A stretch of 64,000 nt of DNA from Rufibacter psychrotolerans. GTDB taxonomy: Bacteria; Bacteroidota; Bacteroidia; Cytophagales; Hymenobacteraceae. Below, piece by piece: positions 35,062 to 43,959 of this stretch. Every line of letters starts with the position of its first letter. The stretch's first letter is position 1. The stretch covers positions 62,001-126,000 of the forward strand of contig NZ_JAFFJV010000009.1 of assembly GCF_016924645.1 (NCBI RefSeq), in the 5' to 3' direction. The position numbers were made by a program, and so were the translations under genes. A model generated the notes under the pieces. The model made no database searches. It saw only the letters and a list, made by a program, of their open reading frames with translations, and was not told where the DNA came from.

Positions 35062-35496
35062 ATGACTATTTTATTGGTGCTTTCCCTTTTTGTTTTCCCC
35101 CCGTCCAATACTCCCGTTCAGGAACCGCAAACATCAGAACCCTGGGAGATACCCGCCCCTGAGTTGGTGCAGCCAGATCCGGGCAAGAAGAAAAAGCTGG
35201 TGGAAAAGCTGTATGAAAAAACCCTGGTGGCCCTGACCAAAAGCGAAAACGCGGGCATCAGATGTTCGGCCTTTTTCACCCTGGTGAAGGTAGACAATGA
35301 AGAAGTGAAGGAGATTTTTCTCCAGCACCTGGAGGATGATGAACGGTTCTTTCTTGGTTTTGTGTGGGATTACCTGGCCAAGTTTGACCGGGTGAACCAA
35401 TTTATGCTGGAACTGCTGCACCCCGAAAGGTCTAAAAGCAGCTACCGGCTAACCCCGCAGGAATACGAAAAATACCGAAAGCTCATCTATGAGTAA
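35062..35496 (+). CDS. Small exported protein of unknown function, HEAT-like helices
   Basis: The frame codes for 144 residues starting with a short hydrophobic signal-like segment (MTILLVLSLFVFPP), a Pro-rich linker, and then an alpha-helical body. The body contains KKKKLVEKLYEKTLVALT and NAGIRCSAFFTLVKVDNEEV, reminiscent of a HEAT-like helix pair. I do not recognise a named family. Regular helix patterning, a signal peptide and a downstream terminator support a real gene. It is isolated from neighbouring operons. Confidence 0.65.
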   Translation: MTILLVLSLFVFPPSNTPVQEPQTSEPWEIPAPELVQPDPGKKKKLVEKLYEKTLVALTKSENAGIRCSAFFTLVKVDNEEVKEIFLQHLEDDERFFLGFVWDYLAKFDRVNQFMLELLHPERSKSSYRLTPQEYEKYRKLIYE

Positions 35497-35546
35497 GTGA
35501 AATCCAGACGGTGTCATCGGCTTTAATTCTGAAAAGATAGATGCTT

Positions 35547-35582
35547 GTTTTCAGGTCATTTTCTTAATAATACGCCCAAAAC
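35547..35582. repeat. 36-bp intergenic palindrome, copy P9
   Basis: This full-length copy ends inside the left arm of the terminator at 35578-35625. Its left GC block is degenerate. Confidence 0.7.
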
Positions 35583-35625
35583 AGAAAGGGGCAGATTCGC
35601 TATTGAATCTGCCCCTTTCTGTTTT
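35578..35625. terminator. Bidirectional terminator between the HEAT-like gene and the TlpA-like gene
   Basis: Perfect 21-bp arms (35578-35598 and 35605-35625), with the core AAAGGGGCAGATTC, enclose a 6-nt loop. A-rich and T-rich flanks allow use from both convergent genes. Confidence 0.9.
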
Positions 35626-35640
35626 TTAACCTTGTCAGGC

Positions 35641-36891
35641 TTATTTCTCGGCCAGAAGTTGGTCAACGGTTTGGTTGAACTCCTGCACAAACTCATCATA
35701 GTATTTGCCAGTGCCGGGACCCGAGAAGCCGGTGTGTATCTTGCGTACTTTGCCCTGCTTGTCAATGAAAATGGTGGTAGGGAAGGAGAGCACATGGTTG
35801 AGCGCCGGCAATGATTGGGCCACCAGTTCTTTGTCTTTGGTGCCGCCAATCAACAGGGGGTAGGTCACGTTCAGGCGGTCGCGCATTTTCTCCACGCGGG
35901 CCTTAGCCTTGTCAAACTCGGGGCTCACCTCATAGCCAAGGCCCACCACCTCTACGCCGCGGTCTTTGTTTTTCGCGTACCAGGGGGCCAGGAACTTGGT
36001 CTCGTCCATGCAGTTGGGGCACCAGGACCCGAAGATCTGGGCCACCACCACTTTGCCCTTGAACTGCGGGTCTGAGAGCGACACTTTCTTGCCGTTCAGG
36101 TCCGGGAAAGAGAAATCCAGGCGGTCATAGCCGGGTTTCAGGTAGGTGAGCGTATCGGCCGAGGCCAGTTGGAAGGCATCGTTTCGTTTGGCGGTCCAGG
36201 TCTCGTGGCTTGATTTTCCGGCGTAGAAATCACCGGCCAGGGTGCCGTTGGGTTGGGCCGAGGCCTTGAACAGGTAAGCGTGCGCCCCGTCAAACGCCGA
36301 CAGCTGCAGGTCACTGCCGCTCACCTCGCCCTGCAGGTAGCGGTAGTCGCCGGTGTTGGTCAGGAAGGTGCCGGTCAGCTGGTTGCCTTGCTGCACAAAC
36401 TCGCCAATGGCCGGGTAGGTTTTGCCGGCCTCGCCGGTAAACTGCACTTCCCATTTTCCGGAAACGTCAACGGCTGGTTTGGCCGGGTTTTGGGAAAAAC
36501 GGCTCAGATTCCCCCGCTCCGCCCTAAAGGGCAGGCTGTAGGGCTGGGCCTGGTCGCGCCGTTCCCAGCGGCCAGCGAGCTTGTCGCCCTCTACCTTGGC
36601 AATGAGTGTGGCGTCAAAGATGTGCATCTGCAGCCGCACACTGTCCTGGGAATGAGAAATTTCGTTAATCAAAATTTTCTCTTCTCCGTTAATTAAATGC
36701 GCCACCGGTTTACCTCCTTCATCAGAGACGGTAAAGTTGAACGGCATTTCCTGGCCGCTTACCTCAATGATACCGCGCCAGGAGCCCGGTTTCAGCTCGT
36801 CCGTCGTTGAAGAAGAGGAGCAGGCCTGCAGGCCGCCGGTGACCGTTAAAACGGATAAAAATGAGAATCTGAAAAGGGCATTTTTGATCAT
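35641..36891 (-). CDS. TlpA-family thiol-disulfide oxidoreductase lipoprotein
   Basis: The 416-residue protein starts at the ATG at 36891, which gives a lipoprotein signal with lipobox LQAC (Cys24). An upstream extension is rejected. The N-terminal two-thirds is a beta-rich domain often found ahead of thioredoxin domains in Bacteroidota (DELKPGSWRGIIEV). The C-terminal thioredoxin-like domain has the redox motif SWCPNCMDE, preceded by the conserved LSDPQFKGKVVVAQIFG segment, and a cis-Pro region FPTTIFIDKQGK. It probably reduces disulfides or matures c-type cytochromes in the periplasm. It is divergent from aconitase. Confidence 0.88.
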   Translation of the reverse strand: MIKNALFRFSFLSVLTVTGGLQACSSSSTTDELKPGSWRGIIEVSGQEMPFNFTVSDEGGKPVAHLINGEEKILINEISHSQDSVRLQMHIFDATLIAKVEGDKLAGRWERRDQAQPYSLPFRAERGNLSRFSQNPAKPAVDVSGKWEVQFTGEAGKTYPAIGEFVQQGNQLTGTFLTNTGDYRYLQGEVSGSDLQLSAFDGAHAYLFKASAQPNGTLAGDFYAGKSSHETWTAKRNDAFQLASADTLTYLKPGYDRLDFSFPDLNGKKVSLSDPQFKGKVVVAQIFGSWCPNCMDETKFLAPWYAKNKDRGVEVVGLGYEVSPEFDKAKARVEKMRDRLNVTYPLLIGGTKDKELVAQSLPALNHVLSFPTTIFIDKQGKVRKIHTGFSGPGTGKYYDEFVQEFNQTVDQLLAEK

Positions 36892-36967
36892 TGGGCAAAA
36901 GTACGGTACGCCACTTGAATTTCGGGCAAGCGCCCGCAAAAACCTTTTTTAGGGGTAAATTTAAAAG

Positions 36968-36999
36968 TTTGTGTAAAAGTGTTCTGTTTGCGACATTTG
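36968..36999 (+). promoter_or_regulatory. Probable promoter of aconitase
   Basis: TTTG at 36968-36971, a 20-nt spacer and GACATTTG at 36992-36999 match the consensus with one mismatch at the first -7 position. The leader would be about 37 nt. Confidence 0.6.
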
Positions 37000-37042
37000 T
37001 GCGCGACGTTAGCACTGAACTAAAATAATACAAAGCAGATCT

Positions 37043-39319
37043 ATGGCATTTGATGTAGACATGATCAAGGCGGTGTATGCCAATCTGGGTGACCGGATTG
37101 CGGCAGCACGTACGGCGGTAGGCCGGCCTTTAACTCAGACTGAGAAAATTCTTTACGCCCACTTATACAATGGTGCAGCCACCCAGGCGTATGAGCGGGG
37201 TAAATCTTACGTTGACTTTGCGCCAGACCGCGTAGCCATGCAAGACGCTACGGCCCAGATGGCTTTGCTTCAGTTCATGCAGGCGGGCCGTCCAACGGTG
37301 GCCGTTCCTTCTTCGGTACACTGCGACCACTTGATCCAGGCCCGCGTGGGCGCTGACCAGGATTTGGCCGAGGCATACGCAGAGAACAAAGAGGTATACG
37401 ATTTCTTAGCTTCTGTTTCAAATAAATACGGTATCGGGTTCTGGAAACCAGGTGCGGGGATCATCCACACCGTAGTGTTTGAGAACTACGCCTTCCCGGG
37501 CGGAATGATGATCGGGACTGACTCCCACACCCCTAACGCGGGTGGTCTGGGGATGATCGCCATTGGGGTAGGCGGTGCCGATGCCGTTGACGTAATGGCC
37601 GGCATGGCCTGGGAACTGAAATTCCCGAGAGTAATTGGCGTGAAGCTGACCGGCAAAATGAGCGGTTGGACTGCACCCAAAGACGTAATCCTGAAAGTGG
37701 CGGGTATCCTGACCGTGAAAGGCGGTACCGGGGCCATTGTGGAATACTTCGGCGAAGGTGCCAAAACCATTTCCTGCTCCGGTAAGTCTACCATCTGTAA
37801 CATGGGTGCCGAGATTGGGGCCACCACCTCTGTTTTCGCCTATGATGACACCATGGCCGAGTACCTGAGAGGCACTGACCGCGCCGAAATCGCTGACCTG
37901 GCGAGCGGCGTGGCCGAGCACCTGCGGGCCGATGACGAGGTGTACGCCAACCCAGAGGCGTTCTATGACCAACTGATTGAGATCAACCTGAGCGAGCTGG
38001 AGCCGCACGTGAACGGTCCGTTCACGCCAGATGCCGCCTGGCCTATCTCTCAGTTTGCCGCTGCGGTGCGTGAGCACGGCTGGCCCGCCAAACTGGAAGT
38101 AGGGTTGATCGGGTCTTGCACCAACTCTTCGTATGAAGACCTCACCCGTGCCGCTTCCCTGGCCAGACAGGCCGTAGACAAAGGCTTGGTGGTAAACGCC
38201 GAGTACACCATTACCCCAGGTTCTGAGGTGGTACGTTACACCGCCGAGCGCGATGGTATCCTGGAGACCTTCTCTGAGATTGGTGGCGTGGTATTGGCCA
38301 ACGCCTGTGGGCCGTGCATCGGGCAGTGGGCGCGCCACACCGATGACCCTAAGCGCAAGAACTCCATCATTACTTCGTTCAACCGTAACTTCGCCAAGCG
38401 CAACGACGGTAACCCGAACACCCACGCATTTGTGGCTTCGCCCGAGATTGTGACCGCTTTCGCCATTGCCGGTGATTTGACCTTCAACCCGTTAACTGAT
38501 AAACTCACCAATAAAAACGGGGAGCAGGTGATGCTGGATGAGCCAACCGGTATCCAGTTCCCAGCCAACGGCTTTGCCGTGGAAGATGCCGGTTACGTGG
38601 CTCCGGCCGTTGACGGTAGCAGCGTACAGGTGGTGGTAGACCCTGCGTCTGACCGTCTGCAGCTGTTGGAAGGCTTCCAGCCTTGGAACGGACAGGACTA
38701 CACTGGTCTGCGCCTGTTGATCAAAGCCCAGGGCAAGTGTACCACTGACCACATCTCTATGGCGGGTCCGTGGTTGAAATACCGTGGCCACCTGGACAAC
38801 ATCTCCAACAACATGTTGATTGGGGCCGTGAACGCGTTCAACGGCGAAACCAACAGCGTGAAGAACTTCCTGGTACAGGGCGAAGGATATGACGAAGTTC
38901 CAAGAGTGGCCCGTACCTACAAAGCGGCCGGTATTGGCACCGTAGTAGTAGGCGACGAGAACTACGGCGAAGGTTCTTCGCGCGAGCACGCGGCCATGGA
39001 GCCCCGTCACCTGGGAGTGAAAGTGGTGTTGGTGAAATCATTCGCCCGTATCCACGAAACCAACCTGAAGAAGCAAGGCATGCTGGCCCTCACTTTCGCC
39101 AACAAAGAAGACTACGACCGTGTGTTGGAGGACGATTTGATTGACGTAATTGGCCTGACCAACTTCACGCCAGGTGTTCCGTTGCAAGTGGTGCTGCACC
39201 ACAAAGATGGTACTACCCACACCTTTGAGGCCAACCACACCTACAACCAAGGCCAGATTGAGTGGTTCAAAGCCGGTTCAGCGCTTAACCTGATCCGTTT
39301 GCAGCAGCAAAACGCGTAA
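37043..39319 (+). CDS. acn: Aconitate hydratase
   Basis: This 758-residue enzyme isomerises citrate to isocitrate in the TCA cycle. The [4Fe-4S] ligands are Cys359 in [10 protein letters not shown] and Cys422 and Cys425 in [10 protein letters not shown]. Active-site segments include [29 protein letters not shown] and [16 protein letters not shown]. Length and motifs fit the mitochondrial-type aconitase of Bacteroidota. Codons look more biased (GGT, CGT, ACC) than in neighbouring genes, consistent with high expression. A strong terminator follows. Confidence 0.96.
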   Translation: MAFDVDMIKAVYANLGDRIAAARTAVGRPLTQTEKILYAHLYNGAATQAYERGKSYVDFAPDRVAMQDATAQMALLQFMQAGRPTVAVPSSVHCDHLIQARVGADQDLAEAYAENKEVYDFLASVSNKYGIGFWKPGAGIIHTVVFENYAFPGGMMIGTDSHTPNAGGLGMIAIGVGGADAVDVMAGMAWELKFPRVIGVKLTGKMSGWTAPKDVILKVAGILTVKGGTGAIVEYFGEGAKTISCSGKSTICNMGAEIGATTSVFAYDDTMAEYLRGTDRAEIADLASGVAEHLRADDEVYANPEAFYDQLIEINLSELEPHVNGPFTPDAAWPISQFAAAVREHGWPAKLEVGLIGSCTNSSYEDLTRAASLARQAVDKGLVVNAEYTITPGSEVVRYTAERDGILETFSEIGGVVLANACGPCIGQWARHTDDPKRKNSIITSFNRNFAKRNDGNPNTHAFVASPEIVTAFAIAGDLTFNPLTDKLTNKNGEQVMLDEPTGIQFPANGFAVEDAGYVAPAVDGSSVQVVVDPASDRLQLLEGFQPWNGQDYTGLRLLIKAQGKCTTDHISMAGPWLKYRGHLDNISNNMLIGAVNAFNGETNSVKNFLVQGEGYDEVPRVARTYKAAGIGTVVVGDENYGEGSSREHAAMEPRHLGVKVVLVKSFARIHETNLKKQGMLALTFANKEDYDRVLEDDLIDVIGLTNFTPGVPLQVVLHHKDGTTHTFEANHTYNQGQIEWFKAGSALNLIRLQQQNA

Positions 39320-39330
39320 TCATAAGTGAA

Positions 39331-39380
39331 CCCATAAAAAAGGAGAGGCGACCAAGTGGTCGCCTCTCCTTTTTTATGGG
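39331..39380. terminator. Aconitase terminator
   Basis: Arms of 24 nt (39331-39354 and 39357-39380), with core GGAGAGGCGACCA, are perfect complements, and A/T runs occur on both sides. It lies 11 nt after the acn stop. Confidence 0.9.
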
Positions 39381-39385
39381 CTTGG

Positions 39386-39421
39386 GTTTTGGAGCCAATT
39401 CCTGAAAAATAGCCTTAAAAT
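39386..39421. repeat. 36-bp intergenic palindrome, copy P10
   Basis: A full-length copy lies between the aconitase terminator and the end of the convergent subtilase gene. Confidence 0.75.
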
Positions 39422-39425
39422 AGCT

Positions 39426-42239
39426 TTACTTCACAACGGACAGTTTATGGGTCACCACCCCGGCAGAGGAGGTGATCCGCAGGTAATAAAGCCCTGCCGC
39501 CAAATGGCTGTAGTCCAATTCCAGTTTGCCCTTCCTCTGAAAACTGTGCTGCGACGTTACCTGCCCGCTGTTGTCTACCAGCTGCACCGTAACTGCTGAC
39601 TGCTGCAGAGCGGGCGGCAGGGTGATGGTCACGCGCCCCTGGGTGGGGTTCGGATACACCGCCATCGCATCAGCGCCAGGCTCCGGAGCCGAGGTGACCG
39701 TTCTGCCCATCTTCAGCTGCTGGTACTTGGCCAAAGCGGCGGCGGCATTCTTTTTCAGGTCCGCCAGGGACTCACCGGCCACCAGGGCAAAGGCCACCGT
39801 GTCTGACTCCTGTGGAGCCAACGGCCTGACGGCAGACGAGATCATGAAGTATACGTCCTTTCCGGCCTCGGCACCGGCTTTCTCCCGCTGTACGCCACCC
39901 GACAAAGCCTGGTACTTCTCCTTGGTGGTAAAGCCATCGGCTAGATTGATCGTGCCCGGTCCTGAGTCGTTGTCCAGGGCGTAAAACCCAGGGGCCCCTG
40001 AAGACAGTAACTGGATTCCTGCCAGCACACTGTTGTCGGTGGCATGCCTGGTCAGCCCCAGGCGCAGTTGACCGTCCCACTCGGCAATGTTCCTGGACGC
40101 TGAAATAATGTCCCAGTCGGCAAACATTCCCGCAAACACGTTTTCAAGGGGGGCCGTGGTGCGGTTGGTAAGGATGTACTCCAGTACTACAAACTCGCGG
40201 TTGGGAGCCTCTGCCCACGCAAATACGTTCTGCTGAATGCGCAGGCTTCCGGTCTTGGTCTGGGTGAGCGAATCTTCCATGAGGTTAGAGGCATGAAAGT
40301 CGGCGTACGGCGAATGGTTTTTCCGCTGCAGATTGGTGACGGCGTAGAAATCATGGTCCGTGCTTCCTTTCTCATTCCTGACATTGTCTGACACATGCTC
40401 TGGCGAATACCCAATAAGCAGGCCGCCCTCGGCCAGCAGTGGGTTTTTCTTGAACAGCACTCCCTTGCCCTGGCTGTAGTTGAGGCCGTCATATCCAATG
40501 TTTCCGGTACTCATGACAGAGGCCATCAGGTTATTCACGTCCGTGGTGAGGTAATCTGGGTTAAGAATCAACCTGATGTACTGGTAGTCGGTGTAGGTGC
40601 CGCTGCTGAACCCAAACCGGATGGTAACCTGGGTGTTGCTAGGGGTGTTGTCCGCTATCTTTATTCTAAATGGGGTAGCCTGGTTATTGGTGCTGGCCAG
40701 GGTGGCCATGCTCTCCAAGGTTACGGTTCCCTGGGTAATCTGCAGATGGGGGCTGCTGCTGGTAAGGGTGACGGTTACGTTGGCCACCGGCGAAAGGTAG
40801 TTTTTGAAGTTGCCCACCAGTTCCATGACTCCGCCCGGCACCAGCACAGAAGCCCCGGATAAATCCCAGGAGGTAAGCCTAACGGAGACCGGTGCCTCCT
40901 CTGAGAGGGCCCGGTATACATTAAGCCGACCTTTGCCCAATTTCTCCAGGTACGGAGCGTTGCCTGGCAGGGAGTACCTGTCATCAGACGTTACCCGTAG
41001 GCGCTCGGCAATCTGCAGCGCGTTCAAGGTTGGGTAGAAGCTTCTGAGCAGCGCGGCGGCTCCCGCCACCTGGGGAGAAGCGTAGGAGGAACCAGTCCCA
41101 GTGATGTAAGAAGCATCGTTGGCGTTACCGGTGGTGTAAACGTCTACTCCTTGGGCACCCAGATCAATATGGTGACTATAGGTGTGGCTGCCCCCTTTCA
41201 CGTCATCTTTATCCAAGGCAGCTACTGACAGCACGTTGTCATAGGAAGCCGGATAGAAGTTCAGTTCATCATTGGTATTACCGGCGGCCGCCACAATTAC
41301 CACATCGCGGTTGATAGCCGCGTAGTTGATGACATCTTGCTCAAAGGCCGAAGCAAAGCTCGCCGCGCCCCAGGACAGGTTAATGACTTTGCATCCCCGA
41401 TCGGCCGCGTACACTATTGCCTCATATCCCCTGAACGAGCCTGTAGGGGTAGACGCGAAGATCTTGACCGGAAGAAATTTGCAGTTGAAACCTACCCCTG
41501 CAATTCCAAGGGCGTTGTCTGCCTGGGAGGATGCAATGCCCGTCACGTGGGTGCCATGGCCGTTGGCATTGGCAGTGGGGTCATTGTCATTGTCGGCAAA
41601 GTCCCATCCCATGAAGTTGTCTACGTAGCCGTCCTGGTCGTTGTCAATGCCGTCTAAGGGATCATTGTAATTGTATTTTAGATTGTTCTTCAAGTCCTGG
41701 TGGGTAAGCTTGACACCCGTGTCCAGGATACCGATTACCACCGAGGTGTCGCCTTTGGTCAGGTCCCAAGCTTTGTAGGCCCCAATCTTCTTCAGGTAAG
41801 GCTGGGAGCCAGTTACCGAGTCGGCTTTGGGGTCATTGGGTACGTGCAGGGGCTCATGTAAGTACAGGGGTTCCACATACTCCACCAGTCCGGTAGCCAG
41901 CAACTGCTTTTTTACCTGTTCAAAAGACTGACCCGGCGAGTACCTGAGTTCATAAATCAAGGAAAGGTCCACTGCGTTTTTGCCCAGGGTCCTGGCCGAA
42001 GCGGAAGGGCTGGCATGCGGAAATTTCTGAGTAGCTTGGCTGGTTGCTACCTTCTGCACCACTTGCTGCAGGGCGGAGGGCGCAGCGCTTCGGGCCATGG
42101 CATTTTTAGCCGTAGCCTTTAATTTGTAAACCAAAGTATTAGGTTCTGTTTTGGGTCTGTTCTGCGCCCGGGTTTCGGGACCTGCAAAACCAATCAGTAT
42201 GAAAAACGCCAGAAAGAGGCAGCAGGAAAGGTGTTTCAT
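39426..42239 (-). CDS. Secreted subtilisin-like serine peptidase (S8) with T9SS type A sorting domain
   Basis: The 937-residue protein starts at the ATG at 42239; an extension to a TTG at 42248 is not needed. It has a signal peptide, an inhibitor-like propeptide ending near LHEPLHVPNDP, and a catalytic domain. The latter shows Asp173 (IGILDTGV), His228 (NGHGTHVTGIASS), the oxyanion Asn in AAAGNTND and Ser385 (GTGSSYASPQVAGAAALL). A beta-rich middle region precedes the C-terminal sorting domain (AVYPNPTQGRVTITLP through LSVVK), recognised by the type IX system. It is probably an extracellular or surface protease. Confidence 0.93.
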   Translation of the reverse strand: MKHLSCCLFLAFFILIGFAGPETRAQNRPKTEPNTLVYKLKATAKNAMARSAAPSALQQVVQKVATSQATQKFPHASPSASARTLGKNAVDLSLIYELRYSPGQSFEQVKKQLLATGLVEYVEPLYLHEPLHVPNDPKADSVTGSQPYLKKIGAYKAWDLTKGDTSVVIGILDTGVKLTHQDLKNNLKYNYNDPLDGIDNDQDGYVDNFMGWDFADNDNDPTANANGHGTHVTGIASSQADNALGIAGVGFNCKFLPVKIFASTPTGSFRGYEAIVYAADRGCKVINLSWGAASFASAFEQDVINYAAINRDVVIVAAAGNTNDELNFYPASYDNVLSVAALDKDDVKGGSHTYSHHIDLGAQGVDVYTTGNANDASYITGTGSSYASPQVAGAAALLRSFYPTLNALQIAERLRVTSDDRYSLPGNAPYLEKLGKGRLNVYRALSEEAPVSVRLTSWDLSGASVLVPGGVMELVGNFKNYLSPVANVTVTLTSSSPHLQITQGTVTLESMATLASTNNQATPFRIKIADNTPSNTQVTIRFGFSSGTYTDYQYIRLILNPDYLTTDVNNLMASVMSTGNIGYDGLNYSQGKGVLFKKNPLLAEGGLLIGYSPEHVSDNVRNEKGSTDHDFYAVTNLQRKNHSPYADFHASNLMEDSLTQTKTGSLRIQQNVFAWAEAPNREFVVLEYILTNRTTAPLENVFAGMFADWDIISASRNIAEWDGQLRLGLTRHATDNSVLAGIQLLSSGAPGFYALDNDSGPGTINLADGFTTKEKYQALSGGVQREKAGAEAGKDVYFMISSAVRPLAPQESDTVAFALVAGESLADLKKNAAAALAKYQQLKMGRTVTSAPEPGADAMAVYPNPTQGRVTITLPPALQQSAVTVQLVDNSGQVTSQHSFQRKGKLELDYSHLAAGLYYLRITSSAGVVTHKLSVVK

Positions 42240-42956
42240 TGGTGGCAAAGTAAAAATATACTCAATAGCGCTTGGGGTTTTTCGTTAGAATTAGCTGCAG
42301 ACGCGGCAAAAGATCACAAGTGGAAGTTGTATTTTTCTTCCTTACGAGCGCTCATTTGATTTGTATGCCTGAAATATAGACCTTTTTAGTTTTAATAGGA
42401 ATAGTCTATATTATTATTGTTAAAATTTTATTTACCGATTTTTGGTATGATGGTCATACACTGTCTTTTACAAGCACCAGCGAGGACCTTTGTTTTTGAA
42501 GGTGGTGGTAAAGAGTAAAGCCCTAAGCGGTGTCATGCCTCAGCAGAACGGCAGCAGCGAAGGTTGAAAAAGCTGTAGGGCCAGGAAAGCAGGCAATTTG
42601 CAGATCTGAAGCCTTCCAGAAGCTAACTGAAACTTATCAGTTTTACCAACCGCTCAACAACGTAGGGCAGGCCAGCAGCCAAAGGGCAAACCAGGTGCCT
42701 GATCCAGAGAAGCTTTCCGGCTAAAAAACAGGTCATCAAAAAAGGATTTTAGGCAGACAGGTAGGCGGGCGGCAATATCTTGCTGAAATAGGCCTAAAAA
42801 ATTGGGGAGTAGCGTTACGTGTGTTAATTTCGGCGCTCTTTATTCTAAAACGACAAGAACTTGTTCCCGAACCGGGGTGAACGATGCTGAATGAAAAAGC
42901 AGACCGCCGGAACGGGAAGAACCGCGTGTAGAGTGTTTTCAAGGACCACTTAAAAA
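42240..42956. other. 717-bp region without a supported gene
   Basis: The first 200 bp are AT-rich (including a run around 42370-42440) and probably hold the promoter of the subtilase gene. The remainder contains only a half-palindrome-like stretch near 42785-42800 and short open frames without recognisable features. It may contain a decayed gene or a small RNA; nothing decides this. Confidence 0.7.
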
Positions 42957-43367
42957 ATGACTAAGTACCGGAAAGTATTTTTGATTGATGATGACGAGAT
43001 CCACAACTTCCTTTGCGAAAGCGTGATCAAGAGTCAGGGGTTTGCGGACACCGTGAACAGTTATTTATGGGCAGAAGAAGCGTTAACCTCGCTGCACCAC
43101 CTGGTGCAGAACGCCCCCCAGGATTTCCCCGAGATTATTTTCCTGGACATAAACATGCCGGGCATGGACGGCTGGGAGTTTATTGAGGAGTATCGCAAGC
43201 TGCCCGCGGAGTTCACCCAGAAGTGCCTGCTCTTCGTGCTGTCCTCGGCAGTGGACAAAAACGACATCATGCACGCCCGCACCTTGTCTGAGGTGAACGA
43301 CTTCTTTTCCAAGCCGCTTACCTCAGACATTCTGAGCATCATCACAGAGCAGTATTCCAAAAATTAA
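42957..43367 (+). CDS. Single-domain response regulator (CheY-like)
   Basis: This 136-residue protein is a receiver domain with no output domain. The acidic pocket is D11-D13 (FLIDDDEIHNFL), the phospho-acceptor is Asp64 (IIFLDINMPGMDGWEF), and the switch Ser97 and Lys119 (FFSKPL) are present. Such stand-alone receivers usually pass phosphate between kinases or bind a target protein. It resembles the receiver at 50336-50728, and both lie near two histidine kinases without receiver domains. It is followed by a convergent terminator. Confidence 0.93.
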   Translation: MTKYRKVFLIDDDEIHNFLCESVIKSQGFADTVNSYLWAEEALTSLHHLVQNAPQDFPEIIFLDINMPGMDGWEFIEEYRKLPAEFTQKCLLFVLSSAVDKNDIMHARTLSEVNDFFSKPLTSDILSIITEQYSKN

Positions 43368-43400
43368 GGCAGAGGGCGTGCGTAACGCCTTGTGCAATAA

Positions 43401-43448
43401 GAAAGCGTTTAGGGGCTGTTTTCAGCAAAACAGCCCCTAAACGCTTTC
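43401..43448. terminator. Bidirectional terminator formed around palindrome copy P11
   Basis: Perfect 22-bp arms (43401-43422 and 43427-43448) enclose a 4-nt loop between two convergent genes. The 36-bp palindrome occupies 43407-43442, so here the family member is itself the core of the terminator. Confidence 0.85.
43407..43442. repeat. 36-bp intergenic palindrome, copy P11
   Basis: This is the most symmetric copy. GTTTAGGGGCTGTTTT and AAAACAGCCCCTAAAC are exact complements around a 4-nt centre. Confidence 0.9.
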
Positions 43449-43522
43449 CTTTTATCTGGGAATGGCTCTTTCATGGCCTGCCCTGAGAGAACATGCCCGC
43501 TTAGGAACGCCTGTAAAAAGGG

Positions 43523-43819
43523 TTAGAAAAGCTTCTTGATGCCATCGGTAAGGTCGTCCAGGCCTTTTTTAATGTCCTGCCAGGTGCTCTCGGTATGGCC
43601 GGAGGTGTTGTCCAGTTTCTGGGCGATGAGCGCGCGCTTGGCCTCCAGGGCCGCAATGTGCTTGTGGTACGTGTTGTTTGAGTCTGCAGTGGTGGCATTG
43701 GCGCGGCCCTGCAATACTTTTATCTTGGAGTCCAGTTCGTGCAGGCTTTGCCGTATCTCGTTCTCGTTCAGGTGTTCCGGAGCCCGCATGTGCTCGGGTT
43801 TCAGATTATAGGTATCCAT
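43523..43819 (-). CDS. Small coiled-coil protein resembling the sll1863 stress-response family
   Basis: The 98-residue protein starts at the ATG at 43819 (MDTYNLKPEHMRAPEHLNEN). A longer frame to 43915 lacks support. Two predicted long helices (SLHELDSKIKVLQGRAN and TYHKHIAALEAKRALIAQKL) are followed by TWQDIKKGLDDLTDGIKKLF. The order of helix, helix and W-D-K-G amphipathic tail resembles small sll1863-type stress proteins, whose molecular role is not established. It is divergent from the K+ transporter genes. Confidence 0.7.
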   Translation of the reverse strand: MDTYNLKPEHMRAPEHLNENEIRQSLHELDSKIKVLQGRANATTADSNNTYHKHIAALEAKRALIAQKLDNTSGHTESTWQDIKKGLDDLTDGIKKLF

Positions 43820-43959
43820 GATCGTCTGGGTTTGTAGTTTCCATTTGCTTTTTAAGTACTTTGGTGGGCTGAAAATGTTCCGGCTTCTTTGCTTTTGTTT
43901 CGTAAACGGGGGCAATCAGGACGTTCAGCTACGTGAAGAGACCGGCGTGGCCAAGCAAC

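Noticed and set aside
37418..38425. 335-residue antisense open frame within aconitase
   Set aside because: Shadow of a strongly biased coding frame; no domain or start context.
42530..42724. 64-residue open frame in the 42.2-43.0 kb gap
   Set aside because: Composition is not protein-like and there is no domain, signal peptide or good start; treated as noncoding.
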